From assembly GCA_937873095.1 (NCBI GenBank), contig CALMVI010000030.1, positions 1 to 46,608 on the forward strand: 46,608 nt of DNA. Reading direction: 5' to 3'. The notes under the pieces were generated by a model. That model was not told where the DNA came from. It saw only the letters and a list, made by a program, of their open reading frames with translations, and did not search any database. The DNA comes from an uncultured Acetobacteraceae bacterium. Lineage in GTDB: Bacteria; Pseudomonadota; Alphaproteobacteria; Acetobacterales; Acetobacteraceae. Made by a program: the position numbers and the translations under genes. This document shows, piece by piece, positions 17,836 through 25,303 of this stretch. How positions within the stretch are numbered: position 1 is the stretch's first letter; every line of letters begins with the position of its first letter.

Positions 17836-18302
17836 GTGATGTCCGCTCTCGCGCCTAAGCTTAGGGTGAGGGTGATGCCGGTTTGCTGTGGTCAGCGTTG
17901 TGCGTCGCCGTCGCAAGTGGACGGCGGAGCAGGGGCTTCCTTGGTTGAGGAGGTTGACCGGCCCGGTTCCTCCCTGGCCGTGGTAGCCGACCGGCACGGG
18001 TTCAGCCGGAGCCTGCTGTTCGAGTGACGACGCCGGCGCGAGGGACAATGCCTGCGATCAGCCACGCCTTGGGGAGAGTTCGGGGCGAGGTTCGCGCCGG
18101 TGCGTTTGGTTCATGAGGCTTCGGTGACAGCGCCTGTATCTCGCCCGGCGCCGAACCGTCCTGCTGGGCGGCCACAGGGAGCGGTGCCGATCATCGAGCT
18201 TGCCGTGCATGACGGCCGAGCGTTGCGTGTGCCGAGACGATCGCGCCCGAGACGATCGCGCCCGAGACGCTGGCGCGGCTGGCGGCGGCTCTGGACGATA
18301 GT
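17836..18302 (+). pseudogene. IS66 tnpA (OrfA) pseudogene
   Basis: Pieces of the IS66 OrfA helix-turn-helix protein are readable in different frames. They are R-R-R-R-K-W-T-A-E-Q near 17903, then S-L-V-E-E-V-D-R-P-G-S-S-L-A-V-V-A-D-R-H-G in another frame. A TGA then replaces the Trp codon expected after L-L-F-E (18024-18026). A later piece ends L-A-R-L-A-A-A-L-D-D-S. A 15-bp unit coding P-E-T-I-A is tandemly duplicated at 18233-18262. At least two frameshifts and one nonsense change rule out function. Confidence 0.75.
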
Positions 18303-18640
18303 GCTCGCACCGCCCACTGGGCTGCGCATCCACCTTGGCCTCGGCAACACGGACATGGTCGGGGGTTCGACGGCGTTTCGGCGCAGATGCACAGGGTGCT
18401 GCGCGGGGGGACCCGTCCTCTGGCCACCTGTTCCCGTTCCGCGGCAAGGGCGGCGACCTGGTCGAGGCGTTGTGGTGGGATGCCAAGGCATGTGCCTGTT
18501 CGCCAAGCGGCTGGAGCATGGCCGGTCTTTTGGCCCACGCTGGCTTACGACGGCACGGTGGCGCTGACCGCCGCCCATGGCCATGCTGCTGGAGGGTTTG
18601 GACTGGCGCACACTCCGGCCCACGTGGCGGCCTGAGGTCG
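18301..18640 (+). pseudogene. IS66 tnpB (OrfB) pseudogene
   Basis: GTG at 18301 opens the characteristic P-P-T-G-L-R-I-H-L-G-L-G-N-T-D-M. The remaining conserved blocks lie in shifted frames: G-H-L-F-P-F-R-G-K-G-G-D then A-L-W-W-D in one, C-L-F-A-K-R-L-E-H-G-R in another, T-V-A-L-T-A-A-H in a third, and M-L-L-E-G-L-D-W-R back in the first. Several small indels have destroyed the gene. Intact OrfB is about 115 residues and is required for IS66 transposition. Confidence 0.78.
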
Positions 18641-18897
18641 CGCTGTGGACGCGAATTTCCACTTGCCGCGACTCGCGCTGCGGGCGAGATTCCGGCATGT
18701 CGCGGCCCATCGACATCACCGATTTCTTCAATGACGTGACCGCTCTGCGCGGAGGTGGGGCACCGCCCAGTGCATATGCCGGCACACGCTTTGGCAAAGT
18801 GTTGCGCTTGGTTGGCACCGGCGTGACCGAGGTGCTTGAGTCCGTGCCGGGCCGCGTCGACGTTGCCTACCTCCTGCCCTGGGCGGTGGCAACCTGA
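18641..18897 (+). pseudogene. IS66 tnpC transposase remnant with large internal deletion
   Basis: The frame that ends at TGA 18895-18897 contains L-R-L-V-G-T-G-V-T-E-V-L-E-S-V-P-G-R, which corresponds to the region around the zinc-finger segment of IS66 TnpC. It is followed directly by R-V-D-V-A-Y-L-L-P-W, which resembles the extreme C-terminus of TnpC (x-L-D-E-L-L-P-W). About 350 residues including the DDE catalytic core are therefore missing. The residual frame still overlaps the passenger start codon (TGATG). Confidence 0.6.
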
Positions 18898-19568
18898 TGC
18901 CGGTCGACCCGGTCGCACGGCTTGAAGAACTCGAGGAGCTGCTCTTGGCGCTCCCGGGCGAACCGATGCTGGCAAGCACACTGGACGGGTTCGTGGCCGG
19001 GCTACTCGTCTGCCCGACGCTGATCCCGCCCGGCGAATGGCTACCGGAGGTTTGGGATGCCGACACGGCCATCGATTCCGCGCCGGTCTTCGAGACCGAG
19101 CAGCAGGCCAAGGACATCACCCGGCTCATCATGGCGCATTACCACGCCGTGGCGCGTGCGCTGCTGGCCAAACGCGGTCGCTACGAAGCGGTGTATGATG
19201 TCGACACCCGGAACGACGACACGATGTGGGAGACCTGGATCGAAGGGTTCGCCCGCGCCATGGCGCTGCGGCCATCCAGCTGGGACAGCATCGCAGCAGC
19301 CGACGGAGGCACTCGCGCCGCCCTGGCTGGCTTGGAGGCTTTGATCGAGATCGCCGACGGAACGACCAGTCTGGCCAAGCCCGAAATCGACGAGCTGACC
19401 AGGATGGCCCCCGATCTGATTCCCACCTGGATCGACGACCTCTACGCCTGGCGTGTCGCAAAGCCTTCGGCCAGGTCGATCATGCCGGGCAGCAGCAAAG
19501 TCGGCCGCAATGAACGTTGTCCGTGCGGATCAGGACGGAAGTACAAGAAGTGTTGCGGGGCAAACTGA
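18897..19568 (+). CDS. UPF0149 family protein with C-terminal SEC-C zinc motif (IS66 passenger)
   Basis: A 223-residue protein with a UPF0149 (YecA/YgfB-like) helical domain in the first 150 residues, marked by L-D-G-F-V-A-G-L-L-V-C-P near residue 28. A terminal SEC-C motif follows, G-R-N-E-R-C-P-C-G-S-G-R-K-Y-K-K-C-C-G, with the C-x-C-x8-C-C zinc ligands. SEC-C motifs bind zinc and occur in SecA and in many accessory proteins. The ATG overlaps the stop of the tnpC remnant, so this looks like a passenger gene once coupled to the transposase. It is intact while all three transposase genes are broken, which hints at either recent decay or selected retention. Its molecular role is unknown. Confidence 0.85.
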   Translation: MPVDPVARLEELEELLLALPGEPMLASTLDGFVAGLLVCPTLIPPGEWLPEVWDADTAIDSAPVFETEQQAKDITRLIMAHYHAVARALLAKRGRYEAVYDVDTRNDDTMWETWIEGFARAMALRPSSWDSIAAADGGTRAALAGLEALIEIADGTTSLAKPEIDELTRMAPDLIPTWIDDLYAWRVAKPSARSIMPGSSKVGRNERCPCGSGRKYKKCCGAN

Positions 19569-19722
19569 CCGCTAGCCCCGGCGCCGTCGCCGACCGGCAC
19601 AGCCCGTAGCCAACACACGGCGTCAGGCCGCCCGCCTGCGACCCCGGATTGGCCAGGACCTGGCTGCTCGCCCACCTCATCGCCGCTGTCCTGACCGACG
19701 GGATCGCCAACGAGATTGGGAT

Positions 19723-19762
19723 CCAAACGCCCTGCGTTTGGCGGGGTGCGGGGCAGAGCCCC
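19723..19762. repeat. Two GC-rich hairpins of a dispersed intergenic type
   Basis: CCAAACGC / GCGTTTGG (19723-19730 and 19734-19741) and GGGGC-AGA-GCCCC (19750-19762) form adjacent stem-loops. The same style, a GGGGCt(c/t)TGC(c/t)CC core plus a second palindrome, is seen on the other strand at 1376-1428 and in part at 137-167. Such sequences are, to my knowledge, scattered between genes in Acetobacteraceae. A transcription or mRNA-end role is possible. Confidence 0.45.
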
Positions 19763-19805
19763 CCGTTGCCGGTTGGCCCCCCGGCGCCGATAGATTAACA
19801 CGCTC

Positions 19806-19821
19806 AACGCCCCAGGGCGTT
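19806..19821 (-). terminator. Candidate terminator hairpin after hisN-like gene
   Basis: AACGCC-CCAG-GGCGTT (read on plus) forms a six-pair stem with a four-base loop, 12 bp past the phosphatase stop codon on the minus strand. A second weaker stem, GTTAGC / GCTAAC, overlaps the stop. No long U-tract follows. Confidence 0.4.
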
Positions 19822-19833
19822 AGCAGCAGCCAG

Positions 19834-20631
19834 CTAACCCGGGCAAAGTTTTTGGACGGCCATCGGTAGCAAGGCGGGGTCGCCGACTGCGACGACCCGC
19901 CCGTCGCTGGAGGCATCGAGCGCTTTCCCGCTCCAGCTTCGCAGGCAGCCGCCCGCGCCCTCGATCACCGGGAGCAACGCCGCCCAGTCCCATATCTTGA
20001 GGTCGCATTCGGCGACGATGTCGATCTGGCCGAGCGCAAGAAGGCCGTAGGCGTAGCAGTCGCCGCCCCAGGAAACCCGAGCGACGCTGCCGGCCAGGTT
20101 CCGCCAGGCGGCGGTGTTGCCACCGAGCATGTCGGGCGAGGTGCAGGACAGTTCAGCGTCCGACAAGCGGGGGCAGAGCCGGGTGCGGGGCGTGCCGCCA
20201 AAGGGGCCGCTGAAACGGGTTGGCTCGCCTGCCAGGCCGACCCAGCGTTCTCCCGTCACGCATTGATCGATGATGCCGAGGATGGGCACGCCATCCTGCA
20301 GCAGGGCAACGAGCGTGCCGAACACTGGCCGGCCGGTGATGAAGGCTCGGGTGCCGTCGATCGGGTCGAGCACCCAGCGGTGGGATGCGCCGGGATTGTC
20401 GAGGCCGTACTCCTCGCCCTCTATGCCGTGGCCGGGATGCGCGTCGGCGAGCGCCGTGCGCATCGCCAGTTCGGCGCCACGGTCGGCGAGGGTGACGGGG
20501 CTGGCGTCCGACTTGCGCTCGGCGGAGAGCGGCGTCCGGAAATAGGGGCGGATGACCGCGCCGGCGGCGTCTGCGGCAGCCAGCGCGGCATCGAGGTACG
20601 GCAGCCCAGCGCTAGAGCCTGTTCCGTTCAC
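19834..20631 (-). CDS. hisN: Inositol monophosphatase family protein, probable histidinol-phosphatase
   Basis: A 265-residue Mg-dependent phosphatase of the IMPase superfamily. Metal ligands are visible in G-E-E-Y-G near residue 73, D-P-I-D-G-T near residue 89 and the late C-D-L-K-I-W-D-W-A-A near residue 212. The W-D-x-A motif and the compact length fit the HisN-type histidinol-phosphatases, which hydrolyse L-histidinol phosphate in histidine synthesis. Inositol or other sugar phosphates remain possible. The start is a GTG at 20631 that lies inside the dispersed repeat at 20612-20715. No usable internal ATG, GTG or TTG precedes the conserved domain, so the repeat seems to provide the start codon and the first half-dozen codons. 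Confidence 0.85.
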   Translation of the reverse strand: MNGTGSSAGLPYLDAALAAADAAGAVIRPYFRTPLSAERKSDASPVTLADRGAELAMRTALADAHPGHGIEGEEYGLDNPGASHRWVLDPIDGTRAFITGRPVFGTLVALLQDGVPILGIIDQCVTGERWVGLAGEPTRFSGPFGGTPRTRLCPRLSDAELSCTSPDMLGGNTAAWRNLAGSVARVSWGGDCYAYGLLALGQIDIVAECDLKIWDWAALLPVIEGAGGCLRSWSGKALDASSDGRVVAVGDPALLPMAVQKLCPG

Positions 20632-20715
20632 TGTCGTTCACTTCACAGGCTCTAGCTCGTTTTGCGAGCATCTTCACCCGATCAGACGATTCCGTCTGAT
20701 CGGGATCTGCTCTAG
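20612..20715. repeat. REP-like repeat family 1, copy A
   Basis: A unit of about 104 bp shared with 39234-39339. It has a 10-bp inverted pair CTAGAGCCTG (20612-20621) / CAGGCTCTAG (20646-20655). A perfect 12-bp stem, CCCGATCAGACG / CGTCTGATCGGG with ATTC loop, occupies 20677-20704, and the unit ends in GCTCTAG. It fills the whole gap between the cytochrome c and hisN-like genes. Its right end supplies the cytochrome TAG stop and its left end overlaps the hisN start. The strong stem could act as a terminator. Confidence 0.85.
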
Positions 20716-21797
20716 TTGCCGTCGGCGGGCCTCGTGGTGTTCGAGGCAGGGGTGTGGACCGCTTGCGGCGAAGCGGGGCCGGGTGCTGCGGTCGTCGACC
20801 CGCCGGCCACGGGCGGCAGCGGCAGGGGTTGCTTGGCCAGCGTGTGCAGGTAGTCGATGACGTCGGCCCTGGTCTGGTCGTTGCCGATGCCGGCATAGGC
20901 CATCTTGGTGCCGGGCGCGTAGGCGCTCGGTTTGTAGAGCCACTTGTTCAGCTCTTCGTACGTCCAGTCCCCCGGCTTCCCCTTCAGCGCCGTCGAGTAG
21001 GTGTAGCCGGGGTAGCTGGCGCGCGGACGCCCGACGACGCCGTAGAGGGCCGGGCCGACCTTGTTCGCGCCGCCCTCGTTGAAATTGTGGCAGGCGATGC
21101 AGATTTTCTTCGTCAGCGCCTGGCCACGCGACGGGTCGGCAGAGGCCAGCAAGGGAGGCAGGGGCGGTAGGCCTGGTGTTGCCGTCTGCGCAGGCGTGGA
21201 CTCGGTCTTCAGCGCGCTTGCACTGGCAGCCTTTTCCTCTGCCGCGGCTTCGGCGGGAGTGGGCAGGGGCTCCGGCGAGGTGCTCAGCGTGCGCAGGTAG
21301 TCGATGACGTCGGCACGGATCTGGTCGTTGGAGATGCCGGCATAGGCCATCTTGGTGCCCGGCGCATAGGCGGCGGGCTTGAGCAGCCACTTGTTCAACT
21401 CGGCATAGGTCCATTTGCCGCTGTGGCCTTTCAGCGCGGAGGAATAGGTGTAGCCAGGGGCGCTGGCCTGCATGCGGCCGACCACGCCGTAGAGTGCGGG
21501 ACCGACCTTGTTTGCGCCACCCGCGTTGAAGTTGTGGCAGGCGACGCAGATTTTCTTTGTCAGCGCCTCGCCATCCGCCGGCACCGCCTTCACCAGCAGC
21601 GGCGCGATCGGCGGTATCGGAGCCTCGGCCGGCGAAGACGCGACCGGGGTGGGTGCATCGGCGCCCTTTATGTTCAGGGCGCTCCGCTCAAGCTTGGCCG
21701 GGTGCACGAGATTGTCGGACACGATCCCAAGGCCGACGAAAGCTATCCCGGCGGTCAGCACAGCCCCGAAGATCTTGTTGAATTCCAGACTGTCCAT
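20712..21797 (-). CDS. Membrane-anchored diheme cytochrome c with tandemly duplicated domains
   Basis: A 361-residue protein with an uncleaved N-terminal transmembrane anchor (about residues 8-27) and two class I cytochrome c domains of the c550/c552 (CycM) type. Haem-binding C-V-A-C-H is at 84-88 and C-I-A-C-H at 233-237. Axial Met ligands fall in G-T-K-M-A-Y-A-G-I at Met150 and Met299. The two domains (about 78-172 and 227-321) differ at only about 16 of 95 positions and are joined by a Pro/Ala/Glu-rich linker, so the duplication is recent or homogenised. It would carry electrons between the bc1 complex and a terminal oxidase at the periplasmic face. CycM is usually a single-haem protein. 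The C-terminal tail is Pro/Ala-rich and ends at a TAG provided by the repeat. Confidence 0.9.
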   Translation of the reverse strand: MDSLEFNKIFGAVLTAGIAFVGLGIVSDNLVHPAKLERSALNIKGADAPTPVASSPAEAPIPPIAPLLVKAVPADGEALTKKICVACHNFNAGGANKVGPALYGVVGRMQASAPGYTYSSALKGHSGKWTYAELNKWLLKPAAYAPGTKMAYAGISNDQIRADVIDYLRTLSTSPEPLPTPAEAAAEEKAASASALKTESTPAQTATPGLPPLPPLLASADPSRGQALTKKICIACHNFNEGGANKVGPALYGVVGRPRASYPGYTYSTALKGKPGDWTYEELNKWLYKPSAYAPGTKMAYAGIGNDQTRADVIDYLHTLAKQPLPLPPVAGGSTTAAPGPASPQAVHTPASNTTRPADGN

Positions 21798-21864
21798 TGC
21801 GGCGGAATAACCCTCAAGCTTGATCGGTGGCCAGGCGGTTTGCGCCGTCCTTGACCCCTAACCT

Positions 21865-22785
21865 ATGATGGAGCGCACCCTAGAGAAGGGTACAATCGGC
21901 GACAACCGCAGATCGGATGGCCAGGTGTCAGTTTTCGCTCGTCAGGCGCCGGCTGGGGCGATCGCTTTTCAGGGCCGGGCGGGGGCGTATTCGGACCTGG
22001 CCTGCAGGACGGCGTTTCCCGCCCTGCGCACCCTGCCCTGCGACACGTTCGAGCAGGCGATCTCTGCCGTGCATGACGGTCGGGCGATGCTTGCCATGCT
22101 GCCGTGCGAGAACTCGCTGGCCGGCCGGGTGCCCGACATCCACGCGCTTTTGCCGGATAGCGGCCTGTCCATCGTGGGCGAGCATTTCCAGCGGGTGGAG
22201 CATTGCCTGATGGCGCCTTCCGGGGCGACGCTTGCCGGATTGCGGCGGGTGCACTCGCACGCCGTGGCGTTGGGCCAGGTCCGCAACATCGTGCGCGAGC
22301 TCGGGGTGCAGCCGGTGATCGAGGCCGACACGGCCGGCAGCGCCCAACTGGTTGCCGAATGGGGGCGCCTTGAGGACGCGGCAGTCGCCTCTGCGCTGGC
22401 CGCAGAGCTGTACGGCCTGACGATCCTTCGCGCCAACGTGGAGGATGCTGCGCACAACACGACGCGGTTCTATGTTGCGGCCCTGGAACCGAGCCCTCCG
22501 CCGGCGAACGTGCCGGGGCTGATGACCACGTTCGTGTTCCGAGTGCGCAACGTCCCAGCGGCGTTGTTCAAGGCGTTGGGCGGATTCGCGACCAACGGGG
22601 TGAACATGACCAAGCTGGAGAGCTACATGGTCGGCGGCCAGTTCACCGCCACGCAGTTCCTGTGCGACGTTGAGGGGCACCCAGAGCAGCCGTCGCTTCG
22701 GCTGGCGCTGGAGGAGTTGTCGTTCTTTTCGCGCGAGATCCGTATCCTGGGCGTGTACCGGCAAGCGGCTGCACGGGTCGGTTAG
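21865..22785 (+). CDS. pheA: Prephenate dehydratase with C-terminal ACT domain
   Basis: A 306-residue monofunctional prephenate dehydratase, which converts prephenate to phenylpyruvate for phenylalanine synthesis. The catalytic domain begins at A-F-Q-G-R-A-G-A-Y-S near residue 34 and ends with the N-T-T-R-F motif near residue 196, containing the essential Thr. An ACT regulatory domain follows, with G-G-F-A-T-N-G-V-N-M-T-K-L-E-S-Y near residue 250; the E-S-Y variant of the usual E-S-R is common in alphaproteobacteria. Phe feedback inhibition is therefore expected. ATG at 21865 or 21868. There are 67 bp between it and the divergent cytochrome gene. The TAG stop is the first three bases of a dispersed repeat. 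Confidence 0.95.
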   Translation: MMERTLEKGTIGDNRRSDGQVSVFARQAPAGAIAFQGRAGAYSDLACRTAFPALRTLPCDTFEQAISAVHDGRAMLAMLPCENSLAGRVPDIHALLPDSGLSIVGEHFQRVEHCLMAPSGATLAGLRRVHSHAVALGQVRNIVRELGVQPVIEADTAGSAQLVAEWGRLEDAAVASALAAELYGLTILRANVEDAAHNTTRFYVAALEPSPPPANVPGLMTTFVFRVRNVPAALFKALGGFATNGVNMTKLESYMVGGQFTATQFLCDVEGHPEQPSLRLALEELSFFSREIRILGVYRQAAARVG

Positions 22786-22853
22786 ACCATGATGGTTCGC
22801 ATCGGCTCACCGGTCATGGTCCACCTCGTTGCTTCGGCGAGCAGGTTCACGCG
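22783..22853. repeat. REP-like repeat family 2, copy C
   Basis: A unit of about 70 bp beginning TAGACCATGA and ending GGCGAGCAG followed by GCG, similar to 25304-25370. GACCATGA (22786-22793) and TCATGGTC form a perfect 8-bp inverted pair. Its initial TAG is the stop codon of pheA. Confidence 0.75.
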
Positions 22854-22884
22854 TTCGGGTGATTCCACCTGTACGCAATCTGCT

Positions 22885-23796
22885 TCAGGGGCTGAGATCC
22901 ACCCACTCGTCGATCAGGCGGCGGGCGATGGAGAGGTCTGGAGGCAGAACGATGCCGGACCGCGCACGCAGCTCGTCGCGGGTGAACCAGCGGGCTTGCA
23001 CCAGCTCTTCGGTGTCGATCGTCAGCACGTCGTCCTCGGCTTCGGCGGTGAAGCCGAGCATGAGGCTGGCGGGGAAAGGCCAGGGTTGGCTGGAGCGGTA
23101 GCGGACGTTGCCGACCCGAACACCGGCCTCCTCGTTGACCTCGCGCGCCACCGCCTCTTCGAGCGACTCGCCCGGTTCGACGAACCCGGCCAGCGTGGTG
23201 AAGAGGGGAACGTCGCGAAAGCGGGCGGGCTGGCCGAGCAAGGCGCGGTCTTGGTGAACCACGAGCATGATGACGGCCGGGTCGCTGCGGGGGAAATGGG
23301 TGACGCCGCAGCCCGTGCAGGCCATGACGTGGCCCGCCGACCCGGCCACGCAGGATGCGCCGCACACGCTGCAGAACCGGGTGCGGGTCCGCCAGTGCAT
23401 GAGTCCGCGCGCATAGGCGAGGATGGCGGCATCGGCGGGTGTCAGCATCCCGCCGGCACGGCGCAGATCTTCGAACCGTCCGGGGTGGTTCGGCGGAATC
23501 GGTGCGTCCAGGCTGCTGAGATCGACCGCGACCAAGGTGCGGCCGGCGTGCTCGCCAAGGAGCGCCCAGGGGTGGGACGACAGCAAAGCCTGGGCCAGAT
23601 CGGGGAGCAGTGCACCCGGCGAAGGTGCCGGTGCGTCTCCGACGATCAGGTTGCGGGCTCGCCATACAGGGAGCACGACGGTGGAGGGGTGCGCAAGACG
23701 GGCGCTGACCTGGGCCTCGTCTTTCCGGATTGCGCCGATACGGTCGAGAGGACTGCCGGAGAAGACGTTCGGGCGATAGGGGTGAACCGGCTGCAT
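22885..23796 (-). CDS. nudC: NADH pyrophosphatase (Nudix hydrolase NudC)
   Basis: A 303-residue Nudix hydrolase that splits NAD(H) to NMN(H) and AMP and, as known for NudC, can remove NAD caps from RNA. The Nudix box G-x5-E-x7-R-E-x-x-E-E-x-G is present as G-F-V-E-P-G-E then A-R-E-V-N-E-E-A-G near residue 210. Upstream is the four-cysteine zinc ribbon, C-S-V-C-G near residue 142 and C-T-G-C-G near residue 160, with an N-terminal NUDIX-like domain before it. The S-Q-P-W-P-F-P-A-S-L-M motif after the box is specific to NudC and supports the symbol. ATG start at 23796. It lies downstream of the DUF2382 genes but beyond a strong terminator. Confidence 0.95.
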   Translation of the reverse strand: MQPVHPYRPNVFSGSPLDRIGAIRKDEAQVSARLAHPSTVVLPVWRARNLIVGDAPAPSPGALLPDLAQALLSSHPWALLGEHAGRTLVAVDLSSLDAPIPPNHPGRFEDLRRAGGMLTPADAAILAYARGLMHWRTRTRFCSVCGASCVAGSAGHVMACTGCGVTHFPRSDPAVIMLVVHQDRALLGQPARFRDVPLFTTLAGFVEPGESLEEAVAREVNEEAGVRVGNVRYRSSQPWPFPASLMLGFTAEAEDDVLTIDTEELVQARWFTRDELRARSGIVLPPDLSIARRLIDEWVDLSP

Positions 23797-23836
23797 CGGG
23801 GCGTCCTGCCAGTCCGGCAGGCCCCAGGCAAGCAGA

Positions 23837-23864
23837 CGCTCCCGGAACCGAAGTTCCGGGAGCG
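23837..23864 (-). terminator. Strong UUCG-loop terminator hairpin
   Basis: CGCTCCCGGAAC pairs perfectly with GTTCCGGGAGCG over 12 bp. On the minus strand the loop is TTCG, the extra-stable tetraloop. It lies 13 bp past the stop of the DUF2382 gene and is followed by TCTGCTT. Confidence 0.75.
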
Positions 23865-23877
23865 TGCCGCTCGGAGT

Positions 23878-24780
23878 CTAGACGGTCGGCTTGTAGGGGG
23901 CCGAGCCGACCGTTCCGGTCGTGCTGGTGGCGCTGGTCGAGCCTGTGGTGGTGCTCGTCGACGCCATTCCTGGCTCCTTGACGATCTCCACGTCTTCCCT
24001 ACGCACAGTGTCGCGCACCGTTTCGGTACGGTCGGCCGCGTCCTTCCGGATCACTACCTCCTCGCGCACATGAGCCTGCTTGCCGACCACGGCTTCCTCG
24101 GCGGTTTCGGTCACTTCGATGACCTTTTCGCTGAAATCGGCCCCTGTCACGGCACGGCCGTCAGTCACCGGGCGGCGCTCGATGGACACGGTTTCGTTGT
24201 GCAGGCTGACCTGCTCCTCGACCGGGGTTTCCACGACGTAGCGGCGAACGCGGGTCGTGCCGCGGTTGACGGCGCGCTTGCCGACCACCAGCCGTTCTTC
24301 GGACAGGCTCAGCGTTTCAGGCATGTCGGTGGCAGCGGTCGCGCCGGCGGTTGCGGTGCTGGACGACATGGCGCCGGAGGAGGTCGTGCTGCCGGTCATG
24401 CCTGTTGCGGCAACACCGTAGCTTGCTGCACGCTCGTCGATGTCGATCGGGTTATGGCGTTCGAGGATGTCGAGTATCTGGGTGGCGTGTGCCTCGCCGC
24501 CCTTGACGGTCAGGACCGTGGAACCGCCCTGCAGGCTTCGGTCGTAGACGGCCGTGTCGTGACCGTAGTCAGGCTCGCCTCCGAACAGGCTGGACCAAAA
24601 GCCCTTTTCCTGACCTGGCGCGGCCGCGGACGTGCTGGTGCCGGTGGTCATTCCGGAGGCGCCCGAGCCGGCATGCTGCGAAATGGCGCTCGACGGCACG
24701 CCGGCCGCTTCGAGATCCTTTACCGCAGCGGCGGCATGTTCGGCGGTGTCGAAAACTGCGACTATCGTTTCATTGTCCAT
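23878..24780 (-). CDS. DUF2382 (YsnF/AvaK) stress-type protein, long form
   Basis: A 300-residue cytosolic protein. Residues 1-120 contain an N-terminal segment like general stress protein 17M (V-A-V-F-D-T-A-E-H-A-A-A-A-V then V-L-T-V near residue 80). A Ser/Thr/Ala-rich linker follows, and the DUF2382 domain occupies about 150-265, recognised by S-E-E-R-L-V-V-G-K-R and the heptad-like V-E-T-P-V-E-E-Q-V pattern with alternating charged and valine residues. The C-terminus is a Ser/Thr/Gly tail. Proteins of this type are associated with stress and often linked to PRC-barrel or photosystem-related families; the biochemical role is unknown. It follows a second DUF2382 gene after 23 bp and ends at a strong terminator, so the two form an operon. 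Confidence 0.82.
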   Translation of the reverse strand: MDNETIVAVFDTAEHAAAAVKDLEAAGVPSSAISQHAGSGASGMTTGTSTSAAAPGQEKGFWSSLFGGEPDYGHDTAVYDRSLQGGSTVLTVKGGEAHATQILDILERHNPIDIDERAASYGVAATGMTGSTTSSGAMSSSTATAGATAATDMPETLSLSEERLVVGKRAVNRGTTRVRRYVVETPVEEQVSLHNETVSIERRPVTDGRAVTGADFSEKVIEVTETAEEAVVGKQAHVREEVVIRKDAADRTETVRDTVRREDVEIVKEPGMASTSTTTGSTSATSTTGTVGSAPYKPTV

Positions 24781-24803
24781 TATCGTATTCCCTATATCTG
24801 AGG

Positions 24804-25232
24804 TCAGCTTACCAATGCCGTGGAGTTCGTCGTGGTGTCGGACGCTATCGGGCTGCCCTTGGCGCCGATCCGTTCGACGTTCGCCTGCTGGTCGCGCAGG
24901 GTGACCGTCTCACGGTAAAGGTTGCTGGTCCGCACCCTCGTCAGGCGTATCTCCTCTTTGAGGACGAGCCGCTTTTCGGTGACGACGATCTCCTCGACCA
25001 CCGGGATGATGGTAGTATCACCTTCTTCGCGGACCGCCGGGATGCTGTCGACGATCCGTCCGATGGCGACTCTCTCCACCTCCACGCGTTCAGACGCGAG
25101 ATTTTCATCGACGACCTGATCGCGCGTATGTGTCTGCAGGCTGACACGAACGACGCCGGTTACGGTCTGGCGCCTCTGTATCGTCAGCTGCTCCGTATGT
25201 AACGGAATGCTTAGCTCGTCCTGCATGACCAT
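24804..25232 (-). CDS. DUF2382 protein, short form
   Basis: A protein of about 142 residues consisting of one DUF2382 domain. Visible are I-P-L-H-T-E-Q-L-T-I near the start, the alternating V-x-V-E-R-V pattern, and V-V-E-E-I-V-V-T-E-K-R-L-V-L-K-E-E-I near residue 95, the hallmark of this family. The frame is open much further upstream but that part is composition-biased and overlaps the glycosyltransferase region. ATG 25232 is chosen, with ATG 25226 as an alternative. First gene of the two-gene DUF2382 unit. No function is established. Confidence 0.75.
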   Translation of the reverse strand: MVMQDELSIPLHTEQLTIQRRQTVTGVVRVSLQTHTRDQVVDENLASERVEVERVAIGRIVDSIPAVREEGDTTIIPVVEEIVVTEKRLVLKEEIRLTRVRTSNLYRETVTLRDQQANVERIGAKGSPIASDTTTNSTALVS

Positions 25233-25303
25233 GGTTGTAGAGACGCCATGCGATGATGTTGGTCGCACAACAATCGGCCGTTCTCGGAAACGTGAAGAGC
25301 GGC

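Larger units (their letters stand above)
17700..19568 (+). mobile_element. Decayed IS66-family element with passenger gene
   Basis: From about 17700, where GTAAGCC resembles the IS66 left terminus, the order is broken tnpA, broken tnpB, remnant tnpC, then an intact UPF0149/SEC-C gene. The right inverted repeat was not found, so the end is set at the passenger stop. Transposition functions are gone; the element is a fossil inserted just after the exopolysaccharide cluster. Confidence 0.7.

Noticed and set aside
18111-18818. Minus-strand frame of 235 codons over the IS66 remnant
   Set aside because: Arg/Pro/Ser-rich and antisense to readable IS66 fragments; no recognisable domain.
19569-19722. 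Frame with L-L-A-H-L-I-A-A-V-L-T-D-G-I-A-N-E-I-G between the passenger gene and the hairpins
   Set aside because: It may be the tail of another transposase, but I could not assign it to a family or find a start, so it is not listed as a feature.
22789-24801. Long plus-strand frame (670 codons) opposite nudC and DUF2382
   Set aside because: Antisense to genes with clear Nudix and DUF2382 motifs; starts inside a dispersed repeat and shows no domain.
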